Of a DNA stretch of 64,000 bases, positions 8,601 through 19,300 are shown one piece after another. Both the position numbers and the translations under genes were made by a program. Origin of the DNA: Odontesthes bonariensis (lineage: Eukaryota > Chordata > Actinopteri > Atheriniformes > Atherinopsidae); assembly GCF_027942865.1 (NCBI RefSeq), contig NC_134510.1:40519692-40583691 (forward strand). The letters are read 5' to 3'. A model generated the notes under the pieces. The model had not been told where the DNA came from, made no database searches, and was given only the letters and a program-made list of their open reading frames with translations. Every line of letters starts with the position of its first letter. The stretch's first letter is position 1.

Positions 8601-11600
8601 TTTAAAGTTTAAAGTCTGTTTAAAGTTTAAAATCTGTTTAAAGTCTGTTTAAAGTTTAAAATCTGTTTAAAGTCTGTTTAAAGTTTAAAGTCCGTTTAAA
8701 ATCTGTTTAAAGTCTGTTTAAAGTTTAAAGTCTGTTTAAAGTCTGTTTAAAGTCTGTTTAAAGTTTAAAGTCTGTTTAAAGTCTGTTTAAAGTTTAAAGT
8801 CTTTTTAAAGTCTGTTTTAAGTTTAAAGTCTATTTAAAGTCTGTTCAAAGTTTAAAGTCTGTTTAAAGTCTCTTTAAAGTTTAAAATCTGTTTAAAGTCT
8901 GTTTAAAGTTTAAAGTCTGTTTAAAGTCTGTTTAAAGTTTAAAGTCTGTTTAAAGTGTGTTTAAAGTGTGTTTAAAGTGTGTTTAAAGTTTAAAGTCTGT
9001 TTAAAGTTTAAAGTCTGTTTAAAGTCTGTTCAAAGTTTAAAATCTGTTTAAAGTCTGTTTAAAGTTTAAAGTCTGTTTAAAGTCTGTTTAAAGTTTAAAG
9101 TCTGTTTAAAGTCTGTTTAAAGTTTAAAGTCCGTTTAAAATCGGTTTAAAGTCTGTTTAAAGTGTGTTTAACGTTTAAAGTCTGTTTAAAGTCTGTTTAA
9201 AGTTTAAAGTCTGTTTAAAGTCTGTTTAAAGTTTAAAGTCTGTTTAAAGTCTGTTTAAAGTCTGTTTAAAGTTTAAAGTCTGTTTAAAGTCTGTTCAAAG
9301 TTTAAAATCTGTTTAAAGTCTGTTTAAAGTTTAAAGTCTGTTTAAAGTCTGTTTAAAGTTTAAAGTCTGTTTAAAGTCTGTTTAAAGTTTAAAGTCTGTT
9401 TAAAGTCTGTTTAAAGTCCGTTTAAAATCTGTTTAAAGTCTGTTTAAAGTCTGTTTAAAGTTTAAAGTCTGTTTAAAGTCTGTTTAAAGTTTAAAGTCCG
9501 TTTAAAATCTGTTTAAAGTCTGTTTAAAGTCTGTTTAAAGTCTGTTTAAAGTTTAAAGTCTGTTTAAAGTTTAAAGTCTTTTTAAAGTCTGTTTAAAGTT
9601 TAAAGTCCGTTTAAAGTCTGTTTAAAGTCTGTTTAAAGTTTAAAGTCTGTTTAAAGTTAAAGTCTGTTTAAAGTTTAAAGTCCGTTTAAAGTCTGTTTAA
9701 AGTCTGTTTAAAGTTTAAAGTCTGTTTAAAGTCTGTTTAAAGTTTAAAGTCTGTTTAAAGTCTGTTTAAAGTTTAAAGTCTGTTTAAAGTCTGTTTAAAG
9801 TTTAAAGTCTGTTTAAAGTTTAAAATCTGTTTAAAGTCTGTTTAAAGTTTAAAGTCTGTTTAAAGTCTGTTTAAAGTTTAAAGTCTGTTTAAAGTCTGTT
9901 TAAAGTTTAAAGTCCGTTTAAAATCGGTTTAAAGTCTGTTTAAAGTGTGTTTAAAGTCTGTTTAAAGTTTAAAGTCTGTTTAAAGTTTAAAGTCTGTTTA
10001 AAGTCTGTTTAAAGTTTAAAATCTGTTTAAAGTCTGTTTAAAGTTTAAAGTCTGTTTAAAGTCTGTTTAAAGTCTGTTTAAAGTTTAAAGTCCGTTTAAA
10101 ATCTGTTTAAAGTTTAAAGTCTATTTAAAGTCTGTTTAAAGTCTGTTTAAAATCTGTTTAAAGTCTGTTTAAAGTCTGTTTAAAGTCTGTTTAAAGTCTG
10201 TTTAAAGTCTGTTTAAAGTCTGTTTAAAGTTTAAAGTCCGTTTAAAATCTGTTTAAAGTTTAAAGTCTATTTAAAGTCTGTTTAAAGTCTGTTTAAAATC
10301 TGTTTAAAGTCTGTTTAAAGTCTGTTTAAAGTTTAAAGTCTGTTTAAAGTCTGTTTAAAGTCTGTTTAAAGTCTGTTTAAAGTCTGTTTAAAGTTTAAAG
10401 TCCGTTTAAAATCTGTTTAAAGTCTGTTTAAAGTTTAAAGTCCATTTAAAGTCTGTTTAAAGTTTAAAGTCTGTTTAAAGTCTGTTTAAAGTTTAAAGTC
10501 TGTTTAAAGTTTAAAATCTGTTTAAAGTCTGTTTAAAGTTTAAAATCTGTTTAAAGTCTGTTTAAAGTTTAAAGTCTGTTTAAAGTCTGTTTAAAGTTTA
10601 AAGTCTGTTTAAAGTCTGTTTAAAGTTTAAAGTCTGTTTAAAGTTTAAAATCTGTTTAAAGTCTGTTTAAAGTTTAAAATCTGTTTAAAGTCTGTTTAAA
10701 GTTTAAAGTCCGTTTAAAATCTGTTTAAAGTCTGTTTAAAGTTTAAAGTCTGTTTAAAGTCTGTTTAAAGTCTGTTTAAAGTTTAAAGTCTGTTTAAAGT
10801 CTGTTTAAAGTTTAAAGTCTTTTTAAAGTCTGTTTTAAGTTTAAAGTCTATTTAAAGTCTGTTCAAAGTTTAAAGTCTGTTTAAAGTCTCTTTAAAGTTT
10901 AAAATCTGTTTAAAGTCTGTTTAAAGTTTAAAGTCTGTTTAAAGTCTGTTTAAAGTTTAAAGTGTGTTTAAAGTCTGTTTAAAGTTTAAAGTCTGTTTAA
11001 AGTTTAAAATCTGTTTAAAGTCTGTTTAAAGTGTGTTTAAAGTTTAAAGTCTGTTTAAAGTTTAAAGTACATTTAAAGTAGTCTACGATCTGTTCTCTGA
11101 TGATGTTCTTTCTGTATAAACATTTGTAAATAATATTACTTTTATTGTTGTATTTCAGTCCCTCCAGAGTTCAGGTTGCCGGTTATGGAGCAACAACAAT
11201 GGGCCCAAACAATAAAAGAGGTGAGAATAACTTTGATTTTATCAGCACAGTTGCAGCTTTTTTCATTTCCATGCTGCAGTACGGTTTGGATCAGCAGCTC
11301 CTCCTCAGAAGCATCTGAAACATTCTGAATAAACCTGATAAATAACTCAGAAAAGCTTTTTATTCATTTTAAATACTTTTAGATGTAAAGAAATGCTTCA
11401 TTTTTCCTCATTTTCCTCTCATCTACAATAGAACGAGGCCGTGCTTCACATCTTCAGTGTGCAGACATTGATGTTGTCGACTGTAAGAAGCTCATTAAGG
11501 CTTTAGAGAAGAATGGCTACCCAAGACAGGCTCATGAACATTGGATCTGTGGTGAAACCCCCGGAATAGATACATGTCCAGTAAGTCAGCCACTGAACAT

Positions 11601-11857
11601 ATTCTGTAAAATCAATAGTTTTCACACTTTTACATTCATTGAACTTAGTTAAAAACCCAAAACATTTTCCATTTGAACATATTTCTCTATCACAGGGCGA
11701 CTCTGGTGGAGGAGTGGTGCAGCAGGACCAGATTTATGGTGTGCATTCTTTCACTGGAGATCACACATATGCATGTTCTGAGCCAGCTGGCTTCATGGAC
11801 GTATGCGAATACAGGGACTGGATATTAAGAACAATAAGAACAGGGACAGAGAAATGA
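5605..11857 (+). CDS. Trypsin-like serine protease (S1A), copy 1; first exon not found
   Basis: Exons 5605-5797, 5950-6144, 11159-11220, 11432-11580 and 11696-11857 join with GT-AG borders. They total 761 bp, and adding the 40-bp signal exon seen in copy 2 gives a whole number of codons. The product has a dibasic LQKR|IIGG activation site, LTAAHC (catalytic His), THDIML (Asp) and CPGDSGGG (Ser). Asp six residues before Ser predicts cleavage after Lys/Arg. The expected S1A cysteines are visible; GDSGGP is GDSGGG. The signal-peptide exon is absent upstream to position 1, where transposons now lie, so the gene may be a 5'-truncated paralog or its exon may lie outside the window. Intron 3 is a 5.0 kb repeat array. 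The substrate is unknown. Confidence 0.85.
6145..11090. repeat. ~4.9 kb 11-bp/7-bp minisatellite filling intron 3 of protease copy 1
   Basis: Built from an 11-mer (GTCTGTTTAAA) interspersed with a 7-mer (GTTTAAA) and point variants (GTCCG, GTGTG, AATCTG, TTCAAAG). It starts just after the splice donor and ends about 70 bp before the acceptor, at ACATTTAAAGTAGTCTAC. In copy 2 the same intron is 114 bp and has one GTCTGTTTAAA followed by the same ACATTTAAAG flank. Rare variants repeat with a spacing of exactly 2018 bp, showing a large internal duplication. Confidence 0.97.
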
Positions 11858-11969
11858 GTAAATAAGATAAAAAAGTGTTTTGGTTGTGGCTAAATGGAAA
11901 CTTTAACACACTGATGGTGTCAGCTGTCATGACAACAGTTGTTGTTTGACCAAACTGGAAAATGTGTGA

Positions 11970-11975
11970 AATAAA
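11970..11975 (+). promoter_or_regulatory. Polyadenylation signal AATAAA, protease copy 1
   Basis: An AATAAA hexamer 113 bp after the stop codon, in sequence almost identical to the 3' end of copy 2, which has the same hexamer at about 29029. Confidence 0.7.
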
Positions 11976-12337
11976 ACATGATTTCCTCATCAGATTATCA
12001 GATTCTTGTCTTTTTTCCTCTTTATTTAGGAAATTAAATGCATTCCCTTGGGTTGCTCATCAGAGTTAGTTATTCAGTCTTAGGCTAGCTTTACACGACA
12101 ACGCTCTGAACACAATCCGCAAAAGTGGCGTTGCGTTCCCACTTTTTATTTTGCGTTTAGACGAGCGTCTTTGGGTGGAAATCTTCAAAGTGCTTCACAT
12201 AAAATAAAAGCATTGCAGCAGGGAGTGTGAGAAGCATTAAAATACCTAAAAGAATATAAAGAGAAACAAATAAAATCATTTAAATTAATTGAAAAACGAG
12301 CAACAGTCCAGATAAGTTCAAAGATATCGTGCAGATT

Positions 12338-13616
12338 TCATGCATAGACACATGAGAACAGAAATGTTTTTAACCTGGATTTAAAAATGTCTCCATTTGG
12401 TGAAAGTTTAATCTCCACTGGCAGTTTGTTCCACTTGTTTGCAGCATAACAGCTAAATGCTGCTTCTCCATGTTTAGTCTGGACTCTGGACTGGACCAGC
12501 TGACCTGAGTCCTTGGATCTAAGAGCTCTGCTGGCTTTATATTCTCTGAACAGATCACAGATGTAAACCATCAGCAGGCTTTTAAAATCTATTCTGTGAC
12601 TGACTGGAAGCCAGAGTAAAGATTTTAAAGCTGCTGTGATGTGTTCAGATCTCTTAGTCCGGGTTAAAACTCCAGCAGCAGCGTTCTGGATGAGCTGCAG
12701 ATGTTTAATGCTCTTTGTGGGAAGTCCAGTTAAAAGAGCGTTACAGTGATGGAGTCTGCTGGAGATGGATGCATGGATGAGTTTCTCCTGGAAACCTTTA
12801 ATTCTGTTGATGTTTCTGAGGTGGTAAAAAGCTGCCTTGGTGACAGCTTTGATGTGGCTGCTGAAAGTCAGATCTGAGTCTATCAACACTCCGAGGTTAC
12901 CGACTCGGTCAGTGATTATAAGGTCCCGAGTCTCAAGATATTTACCAACGCTGACCCTCCTCTCTTTGCTCCCAAACAGAATGATCTCAGTTTGGTCTTC
13001 ATTTAATTGTAGAAAATCATCTCTCATCCAGGTGTTTACTTCCTCCAGACACTGGCACAGTACGTCTGCTGGGATGTAGTCGCCATGGTGACAGAGACAC
13101 ATAAAGTTGTGTATCGTCGGCATAACTGTGATAATTGATGTTAAAATTCTACAATATCTGACCCAAAGGGAGCATATACAAGTTAAACAGAAGAGGTCCA
13201 AGAATTGACCCCTGGGGGACTCCACAAGTCATGGCCACTCGCTCAGATTCATAGCTGCCAACTGTAACAAAATAACTCCGGCCTTCTAAGTAGGACCTGA
13301 ACCCGTTAAGGACCGCTCCAGAAAGTCCAACCCAGTTTTCCAGCCTGTGCAACAGGATTCTGTGATCTACAGTATCAAACGCAGCGCTGAGGTCCAACAG
13401 GACCAGGACTGAAACATTACCAGAATCAGTATTCAACCTGATGTCGTTTAACACTTTGACCAGAGCTGTTTCAGTGCTGTGATGACGTCTGAAGCCTGAT
13501 TGAAACTTATCAAGACTTCCACTTTCATTCAGAAAGTCGTTGAGCTGGTTAAATACAACTTTCTCAATAATCTTAGATATAAAAGGGAGATTAGAGACAG
13601 GTCTGTAGTTGTTCAT
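12338..13616 (-). pseudogene. LINE ORF2 reverse transcriptase, 3' half (nonsense and frameshift)
   Basis: The reverse transcriptase core in minus-strand order is [10 protein letters not shown] (13616-13560), [23 protein letters not shown], then YADD at about 13120. The YADD catalytic box is intact but lies after a stop codon at about 13150. A frameshift then leads into the long C-terminal frame with LNEDQTEIILFGSK, LGVLIDSDLTFSSHI and FSCYAANKWNKLP. These are the usual post-RT motifs of CR1/L2 and Jockey-like LINEs. Confidence 0.85.
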
Positions 13617-13712
13617 CTTAGAGGCGTCTAGAGTTCTCTTCTTTAGGAGTGGCTTAATGGCAGCTGTCTTTAGTGACTTGGGAAAAATGCCTGATGCCAG
13701 TGAGCTGTTAAC

Positions 13713-14381
13713 CAGTAGCGAACCGTGAGCACTACGGCTTCACCTCAGCCCTCATTGCTGAAGAAAATAAATCATTGCGGGAAAAAGGGCTATCAAGCTA
13801 GCTACAACATTGGTCTCGTCTTCCGCCATTCTGTCTCTCAACCGCTCCACTCTGCACGCTTTTCTTCTTCTTCTTCTTCTTGGGTTATTATGGCGGTTGG
13901 CAGCTTAACGGAAAAGGTGCATTACCGCCACCTGCTGGACTGGGGCTGCACGCTTTTCGGACTTCACGAAGGCCTACGATCTTTTTTTTTTGTCCCGCCC
14001 ACTTCAAATCAAACCGTGATTGGTCAATTTTCCCATCACTCTCCAAACCAAAACACATAGCTTGGCCTTCCCAGAGATGCGTGAAGTCCTAACCAATTAA
14101 TGAGCCGGTTAATCTCGCTTCCATAGAGATGGACGATTCTGATTGGAGAGTATGTTTCAGGACAGTAACCCTTTCATTGCCGATGTGAATTTGACCGTAA
14201 ACTTAACTTTGGAACATAGAATAGCGAGAATGTAGTATTAAATGTATTGTATTAAATTAAATGAGAGTGAATGAGTTTTTTTTATGTATACATATATTAT
14301 TATTTAATACTAATATGTTTTTGTTCTGAATTTTTTAAGGCCTTCTCTGAAGGCGTAGCAGGCCCTGAGGGTTCCCCTCTG
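13713..14381. mobile_element. Non-autonomous hAT-type transposon with perfect 8-bp target duplication
   Basis: The 669-bp insertion is flanked by CTGTTAAC at 13705-13712 and 14382-14389. Ends begin CAGTAGCGAACC and, inverted, CAGAGGGGAACC, continuing as an imperfect inverted repeat of about 30 bp. An 8-bp duplication with CAG-starting ends fits hAT. Removing one duplication and the element rejoins the LINE frame exactly ([15 protein letters not shown]). The interior has no credible transposase; the open frame at 13725-14060 is chance. Confidence 0.9.
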
Positions 14382-14789
14382 CTGTTAACTATTCGTAGGA
14401 GATCACTTTCTACTGAGGTAAAAACAGTTTTTAAAAAGTCGGATGGTATTATGTCCAGAGAACAAGTTGTTGATTTCAGCTGCCGAACTGTTTCCTCTAG
14501 GATTTTTAAATTAACAATGTTAAATTGTGACATAACGTCAGAGTTATTTCTAGGTTTTAGACACAGATTAGTTTTCTTGTTTGTCTGTGTTGCCTGAATG
14601 TTTTGTCTAATTGTTTTGATTTTTTTGCTAAAAAAGTGGGCAAATCCGTTGCATTTCTCAGTGGAGAGCAGGTCTGCGTTTGACTGTTTAGAGAGGATTT
14701 GTGAGTTTTTCAACCATAGCAAACAGAGTTTGCAACCTGGCTCAGCTCAGTCTGATTGTAATTTAGCCAATAATCCGATCCTTTCAGGG

Positions 14790-14990
14790 CCATGTGACCC
14801 CGCTGAGTGTGGGGGCTGGACCTTTATGGCCTGTTCCCACTATGCAGTCCGGTACGGGTCGGTTCAGAACGGTTCGCTTATTTCAGTGTTTCCACTACAG
14901 TGGAAACCGCTTATAGTGATCACGTTGGTCCAGAGCCAATTTGAACACTATAAGCGGTTGATTACTAAAACCGAATTTGTATTATTTTAG
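14790..14990. mobile_element. DNA transposon end fragments (hAT-like and pogo/Tigger-like)
   Basis: About 14830-14890 resembles hAT-type fish MITE ends (GGTACGGGTCGGTTC, TGTTTCCACTA). About 14897-14970 contains AACCGCTTATAGTGATCAC and its partial inverted copy CACTATAAGCGGTTGATTA, which is the style of pogo/Tigger inverted repeats. No coding sequence. Family names are inference from motif style. Confidence 0.4.
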
Positions 14991-15330
14991 CTCCATTCAG
15001 TTTGTTAATCCGACTAAATCCCAAAGAGAGTTCAACTGAAACAAACTGAATGAATTTAACGGCTTAATTTCAGGCGTCACATATTCTCCTCTGAAGCTCC
15101 AGCTGTGATGGAAATGTGAGACATCAGGAGACATCAGGCAGGAAGCTTCTTCTGGTTCATCAGACAGAAACGTTGAACTTACGTTTGGTTTCAGTTTAGT
15201 TTGGAGCTCTTTGGATGTTTCCTGCTCTGGATATTTGATCTGTTTTATTGTTTCATGTCTCATGTATCATCTGTAATAAACTGACTGTGAGGTGCAAAGT
15301 TCTTCATTTCCCTGGACACCAGTCAGCTTC

Positions 15331-15770
15331 TTTTTTTTTGTTTTAAACATATATTTATTGGTTTTTCCTGTTAATATAACAACATCCAACAATTTAAACA
15401 TCCAAAGCAAAAAACTATAATTAAATGATTAAAAAAGATAGAATAAACCGCAGTAATTAGACAGCAAATTACTGTGCAATTAAATATGAAATAATGAAAA
15501 TAATAAAAAATAAATAAGTCAATAAACACATATAAAAAATAAATAATAATAATACATTTTTAAAAAAAGTATTCAAAATGTAGGTTACAGCTTGCACTCC
15601 CAACAACAAATTAAATCATTTTCATTATCTCATTTTTGGATGCACACTTTCTTTTTTTTTTTAAACATATATTTATTGGTTTTTCATGTTAATATAACAA
15701 CATCCAACAATTTAAACATCCAAAACATATGGCAGAAAATAAAATAATAATTAAACGATTAAGAAAGATC
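15331..15770. repeat. Direct repeat pair of ~110 bp (15331-15447 and 15650-15770)
   Basis: Both copies contain AAACATATATTTATTGG followed by CAACATCCAACAATTTAAAC in the same order and end in A-rich sequence, about 320 bp apart. They may be two tails of one retroelement family or a local duplication. The surrounding 15.0-16.4 kb holds no gene I can support. Confidence 0.7.
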
Positions 15771-16099
15771 GAAGATATAAAAGATATTTCAGAGTTTCTG
15801 TGGAATCTGATGGAGAAAATGCCAAACTGAGGCAGCTTTCCTGTAACAGCACAAGTCCAGAGTTCATGTTCAGAGCAGGAAACATTTGTCCTTTTGACTT
15901 TCTTCAATAAAACAGCTTCATCACAGAGAAACGAGTCCAGTTTTCTTTGAATGTGTCCAACAGTTATCAGTGTTACATCAAGTCATAAATATCAGATTAG
16001 AGATAATATAGAACATAACATGAAGAGGAAATATTTCTCATCAAAGCTGGGAGCTGAAAACGGACAGAAACGATTTAAAAGGTAAATATACCTCAAATA

Positions 16100-16141
16100 A
16101 CTCATATAACTCATATAACTCATATAACTCATATAACTCAT
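16100..16141. repeat. 9-bp microsatellite (ACTCATATA)
   Basis: Four to five perfect tandem copies of ACTCATATA. Confidence 0.9.
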
Positions 16142-16394
16142 CCTCCTGTCCTCAGATTTATGAGTCACAGTCACAGGGCTGAATCCAGACTTTAGTTTAA
16201 GGTCCAGAACCGGTTGATGAACTCAGGGATTATTTATTGTTCACTGATGCACATTAAAACAACAGAAGAAACGAGAAACTCCAGCCCCGCTGTGCTTCTC
16301 TACATTCACCAGCAGAGGGAGCCAGAGGTTAATCTGAACTCCCACGCTGCTGTGAAAGGACTTTATTCTTTAAAAGGGTTTGATTCCTCTTTAA

Positions 16395-19300
16395 GGAGGA
16401 GGCCCTGGGTAGAGGAGGCCCTGGGTAGAGGAGGCCCTGGGTAGAGGAGGCCCTGGGATGAGGAGGCCCTGGGTAGAGGAAGCCCTGGGTAGAGGAGGCC
16501 CTGGGATGAGGAGGCCCTGGGATGAGGAGGCCCTGGGTAGAGGAGGCCCTGGGTAGAGGAGGCCCTGGGATGATGAGGCCCTGGGTAGAGGAGGCCCTGG
16601 GTAGAGGAGGCCCTGGGATGAGGAGGCCCTGGGTAGAGGAGGCCCTGGGATGAGGAGGCCCTGGGATGAGGAGGCCCTGGGTAGAGGAGGCCCTGGGATG
16701 AGGAGGCCCTGGGTAGAGGAGGCCCTGGGTTGAGGAGGCCCTGGGTTGAGGAGGCCCTGGGTAGAGGAGGCCCTGGGATGAGGAGGCCCTGGGTAGAGGA
16801 GGCCCTGGGTAGAGGAGGCCCTGGGTAGAGGAGGCCCTGGGATGATGAGGCCCTGGGTAGAGGAGGCCCTGGGTAGAGGAGGCCCTGGGTAGAGGAGGCC
16901 CTGGGATGAGGAGGCCCTGGGTAGAGGAGGCCCTGGGATGAGGAGGCCCTGGGATGAGGAGGCCCTGGGTAGAGGAGGCCCTGGGATGAGGAGGCCCTGG
17001 GTAGAGGAGGCCCTGGGTTGAGGAGGCCTTAGGATGAGGCCCTGGGATGAGGCCCTGGGTTGAGGAGGCCCTGGGTAGAGGAGGCCCTGGGTAGAGGAGG
17101 CCCTGGGATGAGGAGGCCCTGGGTAGAGGAGGCCCTGGGTAGAGGAGGCCCTGGGTTGAGGAGGCCTTAGGATGAGGCCCTGGGATGAGGCCCTGGGTTG
17201 AGGAGGCCCTGGGTAGAGGAGGCCCTGGGATGAGGAGGCCCTGGGTAGAGGAGGCCCTGGGTTGAGGAGGCCTTAGGATGAGGCCCTGGGATGAGGCCCT
17301 GGGTTGAGGAGGCCCTGGGTAGAGGAGGCCCTGGGATGAGGAGGCCCTGGGATGAGGAGGCCCTGGGTAGAGGAGGCCCTGGGATGAGGAGGCCCTGGGT
17401 AGAGGAGGCCCTGGGATGAGGAGGCCCTGGGTAGAGGAGGCCCTGGGTAGAGGAGGCCCTGGGTTGAGGAGGCCTTAGGATGAGGCCCTGGGATGAGGCC
17501 CTGGGTAGAGGAGGCCCTGGGATGAGGAGGCCCTGGGTAGAGGAGGCCCTGGGATGAGGAGGCCCTGGGATGAGGAGGCCCTGGGTAGAGGAGGCCCTGG
17601 GTAGAGGAGGCCCTGGGTAGAGGAGGCCCTGGGATGAGGAGGCCCTGGGTAGAGGAGGCCCTGGGATGAGGAGGCCCTGGGATGAGGAGGCCCTGGGTAG
17701 AGGAGGCCCTGGGATGAGGAGGCCCTGGGTAGAGGAGGCCCTGTGATGAGGAGGCCCTGGGTAGAGGAGGCCCTGGGTAGAGGAGGCCCTGGGATGAGGA
17801 GGCCCTGGGTAGAGGAGGCCCTGGGTAGAGGAGGCCCTGGGATGAGGAGGCCCTGGGATGAGGAGGCCCTGGGTAGAGGCGGCCCTGGGATGAGGAGGCC
17901 CTGGGTAGAGGCCCTGCGTAGAGGAGGCCCTGGGTAAAGGAGGCCCTGGGATGAGGAGGCCCTGGGTAGAGGAGGCCCTGGGATGAGGTCCTGGGTAGAG
18001 GAGGCCCTGGGATGAGGTCCTGGGTAGAGGAGGCCCTGAGATGAGGAGGCCCTGGGTAGAGGAGGCCCTGGGTTGAGGAGGCCCTGGGTAGAGGAGGCCC
18101 TGGGTAGAGGAGGCCCTGGGTAGAGGAGGCCCTGGGTAGAGGAGGCCCTGGGATGATGAGGCCCTGGGTAGAGGAGGCCCTGGGTAGAGGAGGCCCTGGG
18201 TAGAGGAGGCCCTGGGATGAGGAGGCCCTGGGTAGAGGAGGCCCTGGGATGAGGAGGCCCTGGGATGAGGAGGCCCTGGGTAGAGGAGGCCCTGGGATGA
18301 GGAGGCCCTGGGTAGAGGAGGCCCTGGGTTGAGGAGGCCTTAGGATGAGGCCCTGGGATGAGGCCCTGGGTTGAGGAGGCCCTGGGTTGAGGAGGCCCTG
18401 GGATGATGAGGCCCTGGGTAGAGGAGGCCCTGGGTTGAGGAGGCCCTGGGATGATGAGGCCCTGGGTAGAGGAGGCCCTGGGTAGAGGAGGCCCTGGGTA
18501 GAGGAGGCCCTGGGATGAGGAGGCCCTGGGTAGAGGAGGCCCTGGGATGAGGAGGCCCTGGGATGAGGAGGCCCTGGGTAGAGGAGGCCCTGGGATGAGG
18601 AGGCCCTGGGTAGAGGAGGCCCTGTGATGAGGAGGCCCTGGGTAGAGGAGGCCCTGGGTAGAGGAGGCCCTGGGATGAGGAGGCCCTGGGTAGAGGAGGC
18701 CCTGGGTAGAGGAGGCCCTGGGATGAGGAGGCCCTGGGATGAGGAGGCCCTGGGTAGAGGCGGCCCTGGGATGAGGAGGCCCTGGGTAGAGGAGGCCCTG
18801 GGTAGAGGAGGCCCTGGGTAAAGGAGGCCCTGGGATGAGGAGGCCCTGGGTAGAGGAGGCCCTGGGATGAGGTCCTGGGTAGAGGAGGCCCTGGGATGAG
18901 GTCCTGGGTAGAGGAGGCCCTGAGATGAGGAGGCCCTGGGTAGAGGAGGCCCTGGGATGAGGAGGCCCTGGGATGAGGAGGCCCTGGGATAAGGAGGCCC
19001 TGGGTAGAGGAGGCCCTGGGTAGAGGAGGCCCTGGGTAGAGGAGGTCCTGGGATGAGGAGGCCCTGGGTTGAGGAGGCCCTGGGATGAGGCCCTGGGTAG
19101 AGGAGGCCCTGGGATGAGGAGGCCCCGGGTAGAGGAGGCCCTGGGATGAGGAGGCCCCGGGTAGAGGAGGCCCTGGGTAGAGGAGGCCCTGGGATGAGGA
19201 GGCCCTGGGTTGAGGAGGCCTTAGGATGAGGCCCTGGGATGAGGAGGCCCTGTGAAGAGGAGGCCCTGGGATGAGGAGGCCCCGGGTAGAGGAGGCCCTG

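Larger units (their letters stand above)
12165..14745 (-). mobile_element. CR1/L2-type LINE reverse transcriptase fragment, antisense, interrupted by a hAT element
   Basis: On the minus strand, from about 14722 down to about 12340, this reads as one ORF2: FAHFFSKKIKTIRQNI, STTCSLDIIPSDFLKTVF, then after an insertion at 13713-14381 [60 protein letters not shown], and a C-terminal region ending KSRLKTFLF. Defects are an in-frame TAG after LGQIL (about 13150), a frameshift near 13085 and 5' truncation at about 14745. The 3' end lies near 12165. A short GC-rich repeat of unknown type (about 12080-12175) separates it from protease copy 1. Confidence 0.88.
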
